This document shows, one piece after another, positions 50,452 to 61,448 of a stretch of DNA of 64,000 nt (the first letter of the stretch is position 1; every line of letters starts with the position of its first letter). This DNA comes from Akkermansiaceae bacterium. GTDB lineage: Bacteria; Verrucomicrobiota; Verrucomicrobiia; Verrucomicrobiales; Akkermansiaceae. Where the stretch lies: positions 20,635 through 84,634 of the forward strand of contig JAKMGP010000029.1 of assembly GCA_022424905.1 (NCBI GenBank), read 5' to 3'. Below the pieces are notes generated by a model that saw only the letters and a list, made by a program, of their open reading frames with translations, did not search any database and was not told where the DNA came from. The translations under genes and the position numbers were made by a program.

Positions 50452-51252
50452 ATGACGATTGGCCTCATTGGATGTGGGAAAATGGGATCCGCCCTAACAT
50501 TGGGCGCGATCAAGAAAGGAGTGTTTGAGTCCCACCAAGTTTTGGCCTACGATCCTGTCCCGGAGGCCATTGCAGCGCTTGGAAACGGAATTTCAGCTGC
50601 TAAATCGCTCGAAGAAGCAATTCACGAAAGTGATATCCTCCTCCTCTGTGTCAAACCTTACCAGGTCTCTGAAGTTCTCGCCAAAATCCCTCCACTGGTC
50701 CAATCTTCTAATAATCTACTTGTGATCTCTATCGCAGCCGGGGTCAAGATTGAGACGATGGAGGAGAGTTGCAATCATCAGGCACGGATTGTAAGGGCCA
50801 TGCCGAACACTCCAGCTCTTGTTGGCGAGGGCGCCGCGGCGTTTGCGTTAGGCAAGAAAGCCACCGATGCCGATGCCGATTTTACCGAGAAGCTTTTTGG
50901 CTCAATCGGAATCGTATACGAGGTAAAGGAATCACTTCTCGACACTGTCACTGGACTTTCAGGTAGCGGACCTGCCTATGTTTACACCTTTATCGAGGCT
51001 CTCGCCGATGGGGCCCTTCTCGAAGGCTTACCCCGCGATCAGGCACTCGCTTTGGCAACCCAGACTGTTCTTGGAGCGGCACGCATGGTGGCGGATTCCA
51101 GCGAACACCCCAGCGTTCTTCGTGATCGTGTCACTTCGCCCGGCGGCACGACCATCGCAGGGCTCGCGGCACTTGAAGAGGGTGCCTTTCGGTCTTCAGC
51201 AATTAACGCCGTGAAAGCTGCTACCAAAAAGGCTCGCGAGCTGGGACACTAA
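50452..51252 (+). CDS. proC: pyrroline-5-carboxylate reductase
   Basis: IGLIGCGKMGSAL, RAMPNTPALVGEG, LSGSGPAYVYTFIEALADGAL, TSPGGTTIAGL. Confidence 0.95.
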   Translation: MTIGLIGCGKMGSALTLGAIKKGVFESHQVLAYDPVPEAIAALGNGISAAKSLEEAIHESDILLLCVKPYQVSEVLAKIPPLVQSSNNLLVISIAAGVKIETMEESCNHQARIVRAMPNTPALVGEGAAAFALGKKATDADADFTEKLFGSIGIVYEVKESLLDTVTGLSGSGPAYVYTFIEALADGALLEGLPRDQALALATQTVLGAARMVADSSEHPSVLRDRVTSPGGTTIAGLAALEEGAFRSSAINAVKAATKKARELGH

Positions 51253-51327
51253 GTTTCACCACCAAAAACTGCCTTTTTCCTTTCGCTTCGTATCGCCCCA
51301 AGTCAGCTTCCGATCAGACCTTTAAAG

Positions 51328-52095
51328 ATGAACATTATTGCCATTGCTAACCAGAAAGGTGGAGTGGGAAAAAGCACCACTGCAATCAACCTTTCCGGTG
51401 CCTTGGCTCAAAAGGGTAAAAAAATCCTCCTAATTGACCTTGACCCACAAGCAAATACAACGAGTGGGATCGGCGAAGAAGCCAGCTCGACCGGTTGCCT
51501 CTACCTACCCCTCATCGGCCAAGCCCGAATCGAAGATAAAATTATCCCAACTCGTCTTAAAAATTTGTCTCTCATCCCGGGTGATATGGACCTTGCCGGA
51601 GTTGAAATAGAACTCGCGCAAATGCCCGATTACTTGTCCCGCCTACGCGACCTGCTCGAAAAACTAGGCAAAAAACAAGATTATGACTTCATCATTCTCG
51701 ATACCCCCCCTTCCCTTGGGATCCTAATGACGTCAGCCCTAGCAGCGGCCGATGAAGTTATCATTCCCCTACAATGCGAATGGTTTGGTTTAGAGGGATT
51801 GGCAAAAATTGTCCATATCATCGACCAGATCCGAGAATCCGGATCGGGAGCCTCAGTGCAACTCGAGGGTATCCTCATGACCATGTATGACAGCCGCACT
51901 AACCTGTCGAAAGAAGTCGTTGCCCAGGTTAAAAGCTTCCTCCCTAAACAACTTTACAAAACCCTTATCCCTCGCTCCATCCGGATTGGAGAAGCTCCCA
52001 GCTATGGCCTCACCATTTTCGAACATGATCCGCATGGAGCCGGCGCAAAGGCCTATGAAAAGCTCGCTAGAGAGTTTCTGGCGAGGAGGAAGTAA
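51328..52095 (+). CDS. parA: ParA-family chromosome partitioning ATPase
   Basis: IAIANQKGGVGKSTTAINLSGAL, LIDLDPQANTTSG. Confidence 0.92.
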   Translation: MNIIAIANQKGGVGKSTTAINLSGALAQKGKKILLIDLDPQANTTSGIGEEASSTGCLYLPLIGQARIEDKIIPTRLKNLSLIPGDMDLAGVEIELAQMPDYLSRLRDLLEKLGKKQDYDFIILDTPPSLGILMTSALAAADEVIIPLQCEWFGLEGLAKIVHIIDQIRESGSGASVQLEGILMTMYDSRTNLSKEVVAQVKSFLPKQLYKTLIPRSIRIGEAPSYGLTIFEHDPHGAGAKAYEKLAREFLARRK

Positions 52096-52256
52096 ACACC
52101 TCGTGATAGTTTGCAATGGCAAAATAAATAAGCGGCAAGGATGCTGCTTGACCATTCTGGGCTCTCTCTCCATCGTCTCTGCCCGCAGCGAGAGTTATTT
52201 TCACAACTCTGCAATCCCTTTACCCAAACAACCTCTTTCCCAACCTAACTCCTTCT

Positions 52257-53309
52257 ATGTCAGTGTTTGCACGACTTTTTGGCCTCCTGTCGAACGATAT
52301 CGGAATTGATCTCGGCACAGCCAACACCCTTGTCAATGTCAAGGACCACGGAATTGTATTACGCGAACCATCTGTGGTTGCTGTAAAAGCCGGTACAAAC
52401 GAAGTTCTTGCGGTGGGAGACGATGCCAAACGCATGCTCGGTCGCACCCCAGGTAATATCGTCGCAATCCGCCCTCTTAAGGATGGCGTAATCGCGGACT
52501 TTGAGGTGACTGAGGCGATGCTTCGCCACTTCATTAAAAAGGTGAGCAGCAAACGACGAAGCCACCCGCGCGTAGTCATCGCAATCCCATCGGGCATCAC
52601 AGAAGTAGAACGTCGCGCCGTCAAGGAATCTGCCGAACAGGCTGGAGCTCGCGAGGTTTACCTCATTGAAGAGCCCATGGCAGCAGCAATTGGAGTTGGC
52701 CTCCCTGTTCAGGATGCATCCGGTAATATGATCGTCGATATTGGCGGCGGAACAACCGAGGTCGCACTCATCTCCCTTTCTGGCATAGTCTACGCCCGCA
52801 GTGTCCGCACCGCTGGAGATGATCTCGACGAATCGATCATCTCCTATATGAAACGGGGCTATAACCTGATGATTGGTGAGCGCACTGCCGAAGATATAAA
52901 AATTCGAATTGGATCCGCTAACACTCTTCCCAAGGAGACCTCCATGGAGGTCAAAGGGCGTGATCTCGTCTCAGGCCTACCAAAGACAATCACAATCACC
53001 TCTCAGGAGATTCGTGAAGCAATGGCTGATCCGCTAACGACCATTGTCGATGCGGTTCGCACAACCCTGGAACGCTGCCCACCCGAACTCGCTGCCGACC
53101 TTGTCGACCGTGGACTTGTTCTTGCAGGCGGTGGAGCTCTTCTTCGGGGACTTGACAAACGACTTCGCGAAGAAACTGGGCTACCAGTCCACGTTGCAGA
53201 GGATCCTCTTAGCGCGGTTGCCGAAGGAACTGGAAAAGTCCTTCAGGAAATCACCTTCCTGAAACGCGTCACCAATTCTGACAATGAAAAATCCGGATTC
53301 CGGAGATGA
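52257..53309 (+). CDS. mreB: rod shape-determining protein MreB
   Basis: [45 protein letters not shown]. Confidence 0.96.
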   Translation: MSVFARLFGLLSNDIGIDLGTANTLVNVKDHGIVLREPSVVAVKAGTNEVLAVGDDAKRMLGRTPGNIVAIRPLKDGVIADFEVTEAMLRHFIKKVSSKRRSHPRVVIAIPSGITEVERRAVKESAEQAGAREVYLIEEPMAAAIGVGLPVQDASGNMIVDIGGGTTEVALISLSGIVYARSVRTAGDDLDESIISYMKRGYNLMIGERTAEDIKIRIGSANTLPKETSMEVKGRDLVSGLPKTITITSQEIREAMADPLTTIVDAVRTTLERCPPELAADLVDRGLVLAGGGALLRGLDKRLREETGLPVHVAEDPLSAVAEGTGKVLQEITFLKRVTNSDNEKSGFRR

Positions 53310-54130
53310 AGCCTCTCAATTTTCTAGCTCTTATCCTCTTTGTCGCGGGGCTCGTATGGGTTTTTACGCTAAGCGAAAAATCTGTGCGCCATATTCAGCG
53401 TTCTTACTATTCGGCAATCTCTCCCCTCATATCCAAAGGAAGTGAAACCGAAGCATTCGCAAATAAATTCTTAGAAGAAGTTGAACACTCCGCAGATCTT
53501 GAAAAACGGGTTGAGCAAGTGATCGAAGAACGTGATCGCTTTAAGCTCATAGCCGGACGGGTGCGCGAACTTGAGGCGGAAAATAATCAGCTCAGAAATG
53601 CGCTCGATTTCAAAAAGAAGACCCAATTTGATGTGGTTGCAGCCCGCGTCATTCGAAAACAGCCTCAGATGTGGGGCAAAACTATAGAGATCGATCGAGG
53701 AACCGATGACGGATTCGAAGCCGATCCTGAATTTGACCTTTGTGTCCTCGCTTCGAACGGCGGCTTAGTGGGCCGCCTCCAGCTTTCAGGCGAGCAAATT
53801 TCATCAGTGCTTCTTATCACCGACGAGATCTCGCAGGTCTCGGCGGAAGTCGAGGGCACTAGCGAAGTCGGCATCATTGTAGGCCGACAAACCACCTTTG
53901 GCCAGACGCCTCGTTTGCGGCTGCGCTATCTCTCTAAGACCGCCATCCTCCAAAAAGGAATGAAGGTCTACACCGATGGGCGGGGGAAGTTGTTTCCTTC
54001 AAACATTCCTATCGGAACTATCGAAGACTTTGAAGTAGGCCCCGTTTACGGCGAGGCGGAAATCAAACCAGCGGTTGACTTCACCAACCTGAAAAATGTC
54101 TTCGTCATTACCGACTCACCCGGTGATTAA
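53306..54130 (+). CDS. mreC: rod shape-determining protein MreC
   Basis: Follows mreB; N-terminal TM, coiled coil, [21 protein letters not shown]. Confidence 0.88.
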   Translation: MKPLNFLALILFVAGLVWVFTLSEKSVRHIQRSYYSAISPLISKGSETEAFANKFLEEVEHSADLEKRVEQVIEERDRFKLIAGRVRELEAENNQLRNALDFKKKTQFDVVAARVIRKQPQMWGKTIEIDRGTDDGFEADPEFDLCVLASNGGLVGRLQLSGEQISSVLLITDEISQVSAEVEGTSEVGIIVGRQTTFGQTPRLRLRYLSKTAILQKGMKVYTDGRGKLFPSNIPIGTIEDFEVGPVYGEAEIKPAVDFTNLKNVFVITDSPGD

Positions 54131-54139
54131 GACCAAGAC

Positions 54140-54700
54140 ATGTTTCTATATTCCATAAGTCTAATCGGACTCCTTCTCCTAAGCTGTATTGTTCAGCAGT
54201 TTCTTCCGTCTATCTCCTCTTGGTATGACGCTCGTATTCTCATCCTCCCCCTAATCGTCCTCTGCGGATCAGTCACCGTTTCAACCGGCATCATGCTGAT
54301 CCTTGCTTATCTCGGAGGATTTCTATGGGATGCTCAACAAATCCTTTCTGTCACACAAGGCGACCCCATCGTATATCAAAATTCGCCAGACTCTCTGAAA
54401 TTTGGCTACTCCGTGATACTCTACACTTTGATGGGATTCCTTATGCAGGGAATCAGACCAATTTTCCGTGAAGGCAAATGGTATCTTTCAGCTATTCTCG
54501 CAGGAGTTGCGATTTTTCTTTATCTCTTTGTGGAATACCTTCTTCGTGGATTCGTTGGTGGTGGATTCCACAGAAATGACGGTATGATCCAACAAATTTG
54601 GGCTAGCTCGGTCCTCACGATGTTACTTTCCCCTTTTATATTCTGGATTCTATTTCGCGTTGCCGACCTTTGCGGTCACACCATCCGATACAAAACATAG
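54140..54700 (+). CDS. MreD-like membrane protein
   Basis: Multi-TM protein between mreC and mrdA. Confidence 0.65.
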   Translation: MFLYSISLIGLLLLSCIVQQFLPSISSWYDARILILPLIVLCGSVTVSTGIMLILAYLGGFLWDAQQILSVTQGDPIVYQNSPDSLKFGYSVILYTLMGFLMQGIRPIFREGKWYLSAILAGVAIFLYLFVEYLLRGFVGGGFHRNDGMIQQIWASSVLTMLLSPFIFWILFRVADLCGHTIRYKT

Positions 54701-54704
54701 TCAT

Positions 54705-56861
54705 ATGGAACCAAAGTATCGTATAAGACTCTTTTTGCTCACCGCCCTCATTCTAATGGGGTGTGGCACTCTTCTTTCGCGACTTTACGAATTTCAAATC
54801 GACCGGCGAGCCCAGTTTGTCGCCAAGATTCCTATCACTCACACCGTAGAAATTCGCGAGCCGGGAGCTCGTGGCCGTATCGTCGATCGCAACGGCGTAG
54901 TTCTCGCCCGCAATCGGAGATCCTATGAAATTGTTTTCAATCTCGAGGACATTTACGCCGGCTACAAGGAATACAAAAAATCACTAACTGATGAGAACGA
55001 AGGCCAGGAACAGGACGAAAACCCACTACTGGCCGAGGTTGAAAGAAAGGCTCCAGATGACGAAATGATTGTCGAAGCAGTTCGCGAGTGGGTGATCCCT
55101 CAACTTGAATCATTTGGCCTCACTGGGCAACGATACACAAGGGATATCGGAACTCACTACAAGACCTATCGTGGCCTTGTTCCCTATCGCTACCGGCAAG
55201 ATCTGACGGCAGACCAATTTGCAAAGATCGCGGTCCGGAGTCACGAAATTCCCGGCGTGGAAGTGCGTGTCATGCCCCGGCGTGTATATCCCTACGGGGC
55301 ACTTGCGGGACACATTATCGGCTACGTCAAACAGTGGGCGAAAGGAGACATTCCTGACGAATATCGAGGAAAGCAAAATAAAAACAGACACTTCCAAGGA
55401 GATGCCAAAGGTCTGACTGGCGTGGAGTTTACAACAGATGAATTCTTAAAAGGAAAGGCTGGTAAACGGATCCTTGTTCGCAATGAAAGAAACAAGGTCA
55501 TCGCAACTGAAGACTACCAACCCGCTCGTGAAGGTGCCGAGGTCCAACTCACCATCGACAGCCGCATTCAACTGATCGTTGCGAACGTCATGCGCCTCAT
55601 TGGACGTGGTGCCGCCGTGGTGATGGATCCAAATACTGGCGAAGTTCTCGCAATGGTTTCCGTCCCGAACTTTGACCCCAACGACTTTATACCCGCGATC
55701 ACAGAAGCTCGCTTTGCAGAGTATAATACAAATCGGGCACGGCCTCTCATAAACCGTGCCATCGGGCGCTACATTCCGGGCTCTACCTTTAAACTTCCCA
55801 CCGCAATCGCCGCGGCCTGCCACGAGAAAACAAATTTCTGGCACAACTGCCTCGGATTTAGCCAATTTGGAAAAACAAAGATTCGCTGCTGGAAAACATA
55901 TGGACATGGCTCCCTCAGCCTGACCGATTCCATCCAACGGTCCTGCAATCCCTATTTCATGTCACTTGCGGGAACTCTGGGTTCCAAAGCCATGGTAAAT
56001 ACATTCGAGCTAGTGGGCTTTGGCAAAAGATCCGGCATTCTACTCCCCTCCGAAGATCCCGGATTCCTTCCAGGAAGTGACACTTGGAGACGTAAATATC
56101 CGGGAGCATCAATGACCCGAGCAACTCTTGCACAATTTGCAATTGGTCAGAGTCAATCCCTCGCCACTCCACTTCAAGTCTGCTCTGTCGCAGCGACAAT
56201 TGCTAACGGAGGAAAATACTACCAACCTCGTATCGTTCGCCGGATTCTTGGTGAAGATCCAAATGGAGAAGCGCAAATCATCAAAGAAAATATTCCAATC
56301 GTCAAAACGAACCTGATCGATGAAGGCGTTAGCGAAGCTGAAATGGACATGATTAGACTAGGTATGTGGAAAGCTGTTAATGAGCTAGGGGGAACCGCCA
56401 CTAAAGTTGCTTTAGAAGATGTTTTTGTTGCCGCAAAAACAGGCACAGCTCAGACAGGCAAGACAAACATTGAGCACACTCACAACGCTTGGACCACTTC
56501 TTTTGCACCGTTTGAGAAGCCTCGATACGCCATCTGCGTGATGGTTGAGAACGGCAAAAGTGGTGGCGCAGTCGCCGGAGTTCTTTCCCAAAGAATCTAT
56601 CGCGAAATCTTCAATATGGAGGCCGGATTAAACATGCGGATTACCCACCTCGGGACCTATCCCGGAAACTTTGAGGCCTTCGAAAAAATTGAAATTCCCG
56701 AAGGCGAAATCTATTCTTTGACTGAGAATAATGAGGGTGAGACCGGCGATGAAATCGGCGACGTTCTTCTTTCACAAGAACCACCTACCTTACTCACCCC
56801 AAATGAAAATCTTCTCCCATCAATCGCACCGACTCCTGATCGAGAAGCGAACAGTAACTAA
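54705..56861 (+). CDS. mrdA: penicillin-binding protein 2
   Basis: GARGRIVDRNGVVLARN, YIPGSTFKLPTAIAA (SxxK), KTGTAQTG; start at ATG 54705. Confidence 0.94.
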   Translation: MEPKYRIRLFLLTALILMGCGTLLSRLYEFQIDRRAQFVAKIPITHTVEIREPGARGRIVDRNGVVLARNRRSYEIVFNLEDIYAGYKEYKKSLTDENEGQEQDENPLLAEVERKAPDDEMIVEAVREWVIPQLESFGLTGQRYTRDIGTHYKTYRGLVPYRYRQDLTADQFAKIAVRSHEIPGVEVRVMPRRVYPYGALAGHIIGYVKQWAKGDIPDEYRGKQNKNRHFQGDAKGLTGVEFTTDEFLKGKAGKRILVRNERNKVIATEDYQPAREGAEVQLTIDSRIQLIVANVMRLIGRGAAVVMDPNTGEVLAMVSVPNFDPNDFIPAITEARFAEYNTNRARPLINRAIGRYIPGSTFKLPTAIAAACHEKTNFWHNCLGFSQFGKTKIRCWKTYGHGSLSLTDSIQRSCNPYFMSLAGTLGSKAMVNTFELVGFGKRSGILLPSEDPGFLPGSDTWRRKYPGASMTRATLAQFAIGQSQSLATPLQVCSVAATIANGGKYYQPRIVRRILGEDPNGEAQIIKENIPIVKTNLIDEGVSEAEMDMIRLGMWKAVNELGGTATKVALEDVFVAAKTGTAQTGKTNIEHTHNAWTTSFAPFEKPRYAICVMVENGKSGGAVAGVLSQRIYREIFNMEAGLNMRITHLGTYPGNFEAFEKIEIPEGEIYSLTENNEGETGDEIGDVLLSQEPPTLLTPNENLLPSIAPTPDREANSN

Positions 56862-56899
56862 TCAACCAAACTTTTACTCTTATTAACTAATTTAATCAT

Positions 56900-58492
56900 A
56901 TGATCCAAAAAATCAAAAACGCGCTTGGCTTAACCAGTGTTGACCCTCGCGAAGGGCGCACCATTATCGTCAACTCAGAAACACTTGAACGTCGGACCGC
57001 CCTTCTTGAGGATGGTGTCCTTGAAGAATACAATGTCGAACGTAACGGCGACGACAACATCGTCGGCGGAATCTTCAAGGGCCGCGTCAAAAACATCGAA
57101 CAGGGCCTAAAAGCCATGTTTGTTGATATTGGCCTCGAAAAAAATGCCTTCCTTCACTTTTGGGATGCTATCCCAGCTGCACTCGATGGAGGTCTTGAAG
57201 AAATCCGTCGTGAAGGACGGCCACAAAAAAAACAAAAGAAAATCACTTCTAAGGACATCCCAAGCATTTACCCAGTCGGCTCAGAAATCATGATACAGGT
57301 GTCGAAAGGTGCAATCGGGAACAAAGGGCCGAGGGTGACGACTAACATTTCACTTGCGGGTCGTTACCTTGTTCTGATGCCTTATTCCGATCAATTCGGC
57401 ATCTCGCGACGCATTGACGACCCGAAGGAGCGACAACGCCTTCGCAAAATCATGCAGCGCCTGAGCGTTCCTGAAGGCATGGGCATCATTATGCGCACAG
57501 TCGCCACCAGCACCCGCGCTCGCCATTTCGTCCGCGACCTCGCGATGCTCCTAGAACAATGGGAACAAGTCGACGACATTAGAAATAACAAAAGTGCTCC
57601 GGCTTGCTGTTTTCGAGAACCTGATCTTGTCGAAGGAACCGCCGCAAATTTCCTTACAGACGAAGTTGATAAGATTATTTGTGATGACGAAAAGACGACC
57701 GCACACATTCGCGAGATTGCCGCAAAGGTCTCGCGTCGCGCCAAGCGTAAGATTCACTACCTTTACTCCAAACAAACTATTTTTGAACGATTCGGCATTC
57801 AAAAGCAGATCGACGAGGCCTTCATGCGCCAAGTTTGGCTCCCCTGTGGTGGCTACATCGTTATTGATGAGACTGAAGCCCTAATTTCTGTCGACGTTAA
57901 TACTGGGCGAAACCGAGGATCAAAAGACGTTGATAAGGTCCTTCTTCAAACGAATATTGAGGCCGCCGAAGAAGTCGCCCGGCAACTGAGACTTCGAAAT
58001 ATTGGAGGCCTTGTTGTAGTCGATTTTATTGATATGCGACATCGCCGCGACCAACAGGCAGTCTATCGAGCGATGAAAGAGCGACTCAAACGGGACAAGG
58101 CAAAAACCCAAGTCCTTCAAATTTCATCTGTTGGACTCATGGAAATGACACGTCAACGATTGAACGAGAGCCTCCTCGACTCAACTCTCGAGCCCTGCAC
58201 CTATTGTCAAGGGCGCGCTCGGATTAAGACGACAATGTCTATGAGTATTGAAATCCAACGTCGACTCAATACCGTAATTCAACGCCAGCAGGAAAATGAC
58301 GAAGATGGAGATCTGATTGTTATGGTCAATACCGATGTTTTGAATCGTTTTAAGTCCGAGGATTCTAAGATCCTCATGGAACTAGAACGCTCACATAGCG
58401 GGCGACTCATCTTCAGGAGCGACGCTACTCTTCACAGGGAGCGCTTCGCAATTATTGACGCCAAATCTGAAAAGCCTATTGTTCAATACTAA
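56900..58492 (+). CDS. rng: ribonuclease E/G
   Basis: IVNSETLERRTALLEDGVLEEYNVER, VDVNTGRNRG, VVVDFIDMRHRRDQ, GLMEMTRQRLNESL, CTYCQGRA. Confidence 0.95.
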   Translation: MIQKIKNALGLTSVDPREGRTIIVNSETLERRTALLEDGVLEEYNVERNGDDNIVGGIFKGRVKNIEQGLKAMFVDIGLEKNAFLHFWDAIPAALDGGLEEIRREGRPQKKQKKITSKDIPSIYPVGSEIMIQVSKGAIGNKGPRVTTNISLAGRYLVLMPYSDQFGISRRIDDPKERQRLRKIMQRLSVPEGMGIIMRTVATSTRARHFVRDLAMLLEQWEQVDDIRNNKSAPACCFREPDLVEGTAANFLTDEVDKIICDDEKTTAHIREIAAKVSRRAKRKIHYLYSKQTIFERFGIQKQIDEAFMRQVWLPCGGYIVIDETEALISVDVNTGRNRGSKDVDKVLLQTNIEAAEEVARQLRLRNIGGLVVVDFIDMRHRRDQQAVYRAMKERLKRDKAKTQVLQISSVGLMEMTRQRLNESLLDSTLEPCTYCQGRARIKTTMSMSIEIQRRLNTVIQRQQENDEDGDLIVMVNTDVLNRFKSEDSKILMELERSHSGRLIFRSDATLHRERFAIIDAKSEKPIVQY

Positions 58493-58510
58493 ACTTTATT
58501 ATTCTTCAAA

Positions 58511-59488
58511 ATGATCATCCCGATTCTACGCAGCATATTAGTGGGGATCGGGGTATTCATGTTTATCCCTCTCACCTCTTGTTCCGCCCAGAACCCCACG
58601 GCCAAGCAGGCACAAATACGGCTGGGCAAAACGACTTTCCGCTCTTTTGATGGAGCAGAATTTCCTTATACTAAGTGGTCCTCCAAGGAGGACTCCAAAC
58701 TAGTAATCATCGGAGTTCACGGCATCAGCGGTGCAGCTTCGGACTTTCGGCCTCTTGCCAAACATATCTTAGCCAAACATCCCAATATAACGCTTTACGG
58801 CGCCGAAACACGGGGACAAGGCAAAGACCCTATCAAAGAACGACGTGGCCATATTCACAATCGAGAAGAATGGTTCAAAGACCTAACGACCTTCACAAGC
58901 TTGGTCCGTAAGCGACACCCAAAAGCGAAGATTATCTGGTGTGGCGAAAGCATGGGCTCACTCATCGTTCTCCATACCTATGCGCAGATCAAAAAACACG
59001 GTGTCCGCTGCGACGCCATGATCCTAGCATCACCCATAACTGATATTCGTTCTGATTTTCCACAATGGAAAATCTCAGCTGCAAACCTTGCCGGATATCT
59101 TTTTCCGAAAGCAAGAGTTTCACTAGAAAGTCTCTCCGGGCAGGATGAAGTCCGGGTAACGAAGAATACCATCCACCAAGAGCAGGCCGCCACCAACTCA
59201 TACCATATTCGTAAACACACCCTCCGACTACTCACCACTTTGGGTAAGATGATGCAAACTTCCCAGGTAGCTTCGCAACAACTCGATCTCCCACTTCTAG
59301 TTCTTCATGGCGGGAAAGATGTCTTTTCTGACCCTAAAGACGTAAAACGATTTTTTGACGGACTTCCGGAAAAAACTCGTGCCACCAGGAAATTCTACCC
59401 TGAGAGCTTTCACCTTCTCTTTCATGACCACCAAAGCGATAAGGTTGTCGCTGATATAACCACTTGGGTTAACAAGCTTCCGGAGTGA
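58511..59488 (+). CDS. alpha/beta hydrolase (monoacylglycerol lipase-like) lipoprotein
   Basis: Lipobox PLTSCSA; GVHGISGAASDF, WCGESMGSLIVLH, VLHGGKDVFSDP. Confidence 0.85.
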   Translation: MIIPILRSILVGIGVFMFIPLTSCSAQNPTAKQAQIRLGKTTFRSFDGAEFPYTKWSSKEDSKLVIIGVHGISGAASDFRPLAKHILAKHPNITLYGAETRGQGKDPIKERRGHIHNREEWFKDLTTFTSLVRKRHPKAKIIWCGESMGSLIVLHTYAQIKKHGVRCDAMILASPITDIRSDFPQWKISAANLAGYLFPKARVSLESLSGQDEVRVTKNTIHQEQAATNSYHIRKHTLRLLTTLGKMMQTSQVASQQLDLPLLVLHGGKDVFSDPKDVKRFFDGLPEKTRATRKFYPESFHLLFHDHQSDKVVADITTWVNKLPE

Positions 59489-59622
59489 GGTGCATGCATT
59501 CCCCTCTCCTGAGAGTGTTATTTTTCATATACTTCTAAAAAGCGCTCTCTTTCTGGTAGAAACCACGAGGACTTGAAAACAACATCTCGCCGAAAGAAGG
59601 CTAATGTTTTAATCTTCCCCCC

Positions 59623-60588
59623 ATGGCAGCAGGCGGAAAACGAAGGGTCATCGAAAGCATCACTGTTCAGGAATTTCTGGAAAGACACGGAGATGACCTC
59701 GAATTGAGTACTGAGCACCCAGTAACTGGACTCGATCGAGTGATTGAAGAACCCGCGGTCAATCGTCCGGGGCTCGCCTTAGCAGGCTTTATCGACTACT
59801 TCGCAAAAAAGCGCGTTCAGGTTCTGGGGAATTCAGAAAATTCCTATCTTGAAAAACTCTCGGACAAACTTCGCCTTGAGCGCTTCAAAATTCTTTGCGA
59901 ACAAGATATTCCCTGCCTGATCATTGCCCGCGGACATGACCTCTCGCCTATTCTTAAAGAAGTAGCTCGAGAGAAAAACATCGCTATCCTACACACTCCC
60001 CGACCAACCATGTCGTTGCTTAACGCTGCTACCATTAGCCTCGAAAATGATTTCGCCCATCGCACTGCCCTGCACGGTTGCATGGTCGACTATCGAGGGA
60101 TCGGCGTTCTAATAATGGGAGAAAGCGGATCCGGAAAAAGTGAGACCGCAATTGGTCTATTGGAAAAAGGGGCGGCACTGGTCGCTGATGATTCGGTTCA
60201 GCTGAAGCAAATTAATGGCGAGCTATCAGCAAGTGCAAAGGACTTTGCAAGAGGCTATTTGGAGATGCGAGGTATTGGCATCATCAATGTTGCCAATCTC
60301 TATGGTCTATCGGCTATTCGACCTGAGAAACGGTTAGACCTGGTAGTAGAATTAAAATCAGCAAGCGATCTCAATAAAGTCGACCGAATTGGAATATCGC
60401 AGAAAAAAATGCGAATCCTCGACGTCGAAATCCCTCTTGTCGAGATCCCAGTAGCTGCTGGAAGAGACACAGCAAGACTGATTGGCGTCGCCGCACTTGA
60501 TCTCCAACTCCGAAAAATCGGCTACGACATGGCTGACGAATTCAACCAAAGGCTTCTTTCTCAAATGAACCTCAATTCAGATGACTAG
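59623..60588 (+). CDS. hprK: HPr(Ser) kinase/phosphorylase
   Basis: MGESGSGKSETAIGLLEKGAALVADDSVQLK, EMRGIGIINVANLYG. Confidence 0.95.
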   Translation: MAAGGKRRVIESITVQEFLERHGDDLELSTEHPVTGLDRVIEEPAVNRPGLALAGFIDYFAKKRVQVLGNSENSYLEKLSDKLRLERFKILCEQDIPCLIIARGHDLSPILKEVAREKNIAILHTPRPTMSLLNAATISLENDFAHRTALHGCMVDYRGIGVLIMGESGSGKSETAIGLLEKGAALVADDSVQLKQINGELSASAKDFARGYLEMRGIGIINVANLYGLSAIRPEKRLDLVVELKSASDLNKVDRIGISQKKMRILDVEIPLVEIPVAAGRDTARLIGVAALDLQLRKIGYDMADEFNQRLLSQMNLNSDD

Positions 60589-60853
60589 TGAGTCCTCATG
60601 GTCTGTCTATCTGATTCGTTGTGGCGATGATTCACTCTATTGCGGTATTACAAATAATGTCGCACGGCGTCTGAAAGAACATCAATCGCAGGGCCCCAAG
60701 TGCGCCAAATATTTACGGGGCCGAACTCCGTTTAATTTGGTCTATGAAAGGGTGATTGGAAATCGAGCAGATGCGTCAAGCGAGGAATACCGGATCAAAC
60801 AACTTTCCCGTAAAGCAAAAGAGCTTCTTATTGCTCAAAAAGTTCCTTCTTAA
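60581..60853 (+). CDS. GIY-YIG nuclease domain protein (YhbQ/UPF0213-like)
   Basis: SVYLIRCGDDSLYCGITNNVARRLKEHQSQGPKCAKYLRGRTPFNLVYERVIGNRADASSEEYRIKQLSRKAKELLI. Confidence 0.9.
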   Translation: MTSESSWSVYLIRCGDDSLYCGITNNVARRLKEHQSQGPKCAKYLRGRTPFNLVYERVIGNRADASSEEYRIKQLSRKAKELLIAQKVPS

Positions 60854-60929
60854 GGATAAAGAGACCTTTGCTGCTTAAAATGCTAATTCGAAGTGCAAAG
60901 CTAATAATATACGGTATCTTTAAACATTC

Positions 60930-61448
60930 ATGAATCGTCGAGTAATCCCCCTACTTTCTTTTCTGTGCCTTTTAACTCATTGCTCATCGACGCCTCCTGA
61001 CTCCTCGTTAGGCCCCTCAACTCTCCCAATTCTTTCAAGCCCGGCCCGAGCTAATGCTTGGGGCGCCCCCGAGAAGACCAAAACAAGAGACGGTTACGAA
61101 CTTCTCTACACTAATCCTGCCAACAACAAAGAAAAGCTCACGATTACCGGGTCAAGTGAGCTCATGTTCTTTCTTCTTTATCCACCGCATCTGAGAGGCA
61201 CTCGCATTATTGACGGCAACACATTTCAGGTCGATGAAGCACAGCTCTGGAAAAAGGCACGAGTCGCAAACCAAACCGTAAAGTGGTATCATGCTCACCT
61301 ACCCTCGACGCACTACGGCGGCATTTTTCGGACCTTAGGAACAGAACTCAAAAATGGCTCAGGCAAAATTGGCCAGTATCGCATTGAAGTTGAAGGCACA
61401 AAAAACCAGATGCAAACTTGGCTTTCAGAGTTACGATTCCGCCAATAA
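60930..61448 (+). CDS. hypothetical lipoprotein
   Basis: Lipobox LCLLTHCSS; no recognised domain. Confidence 0.65.
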   Translation: MNRRVIPLLSFLCLLTHCSSTPPDSSLGPSTLPILSSPARANAWGAPEKTKTRDGYELLYTNPANNKEKLTITGSSELMFFLLYPPHLRGTRIIDGNTFQVDEAQLWKKARVANQTVKWYHAHLPSTHYGGIFRTLGTELKNGSGKIGQYRIEVEGTKNQMQTWLSELRFRQ

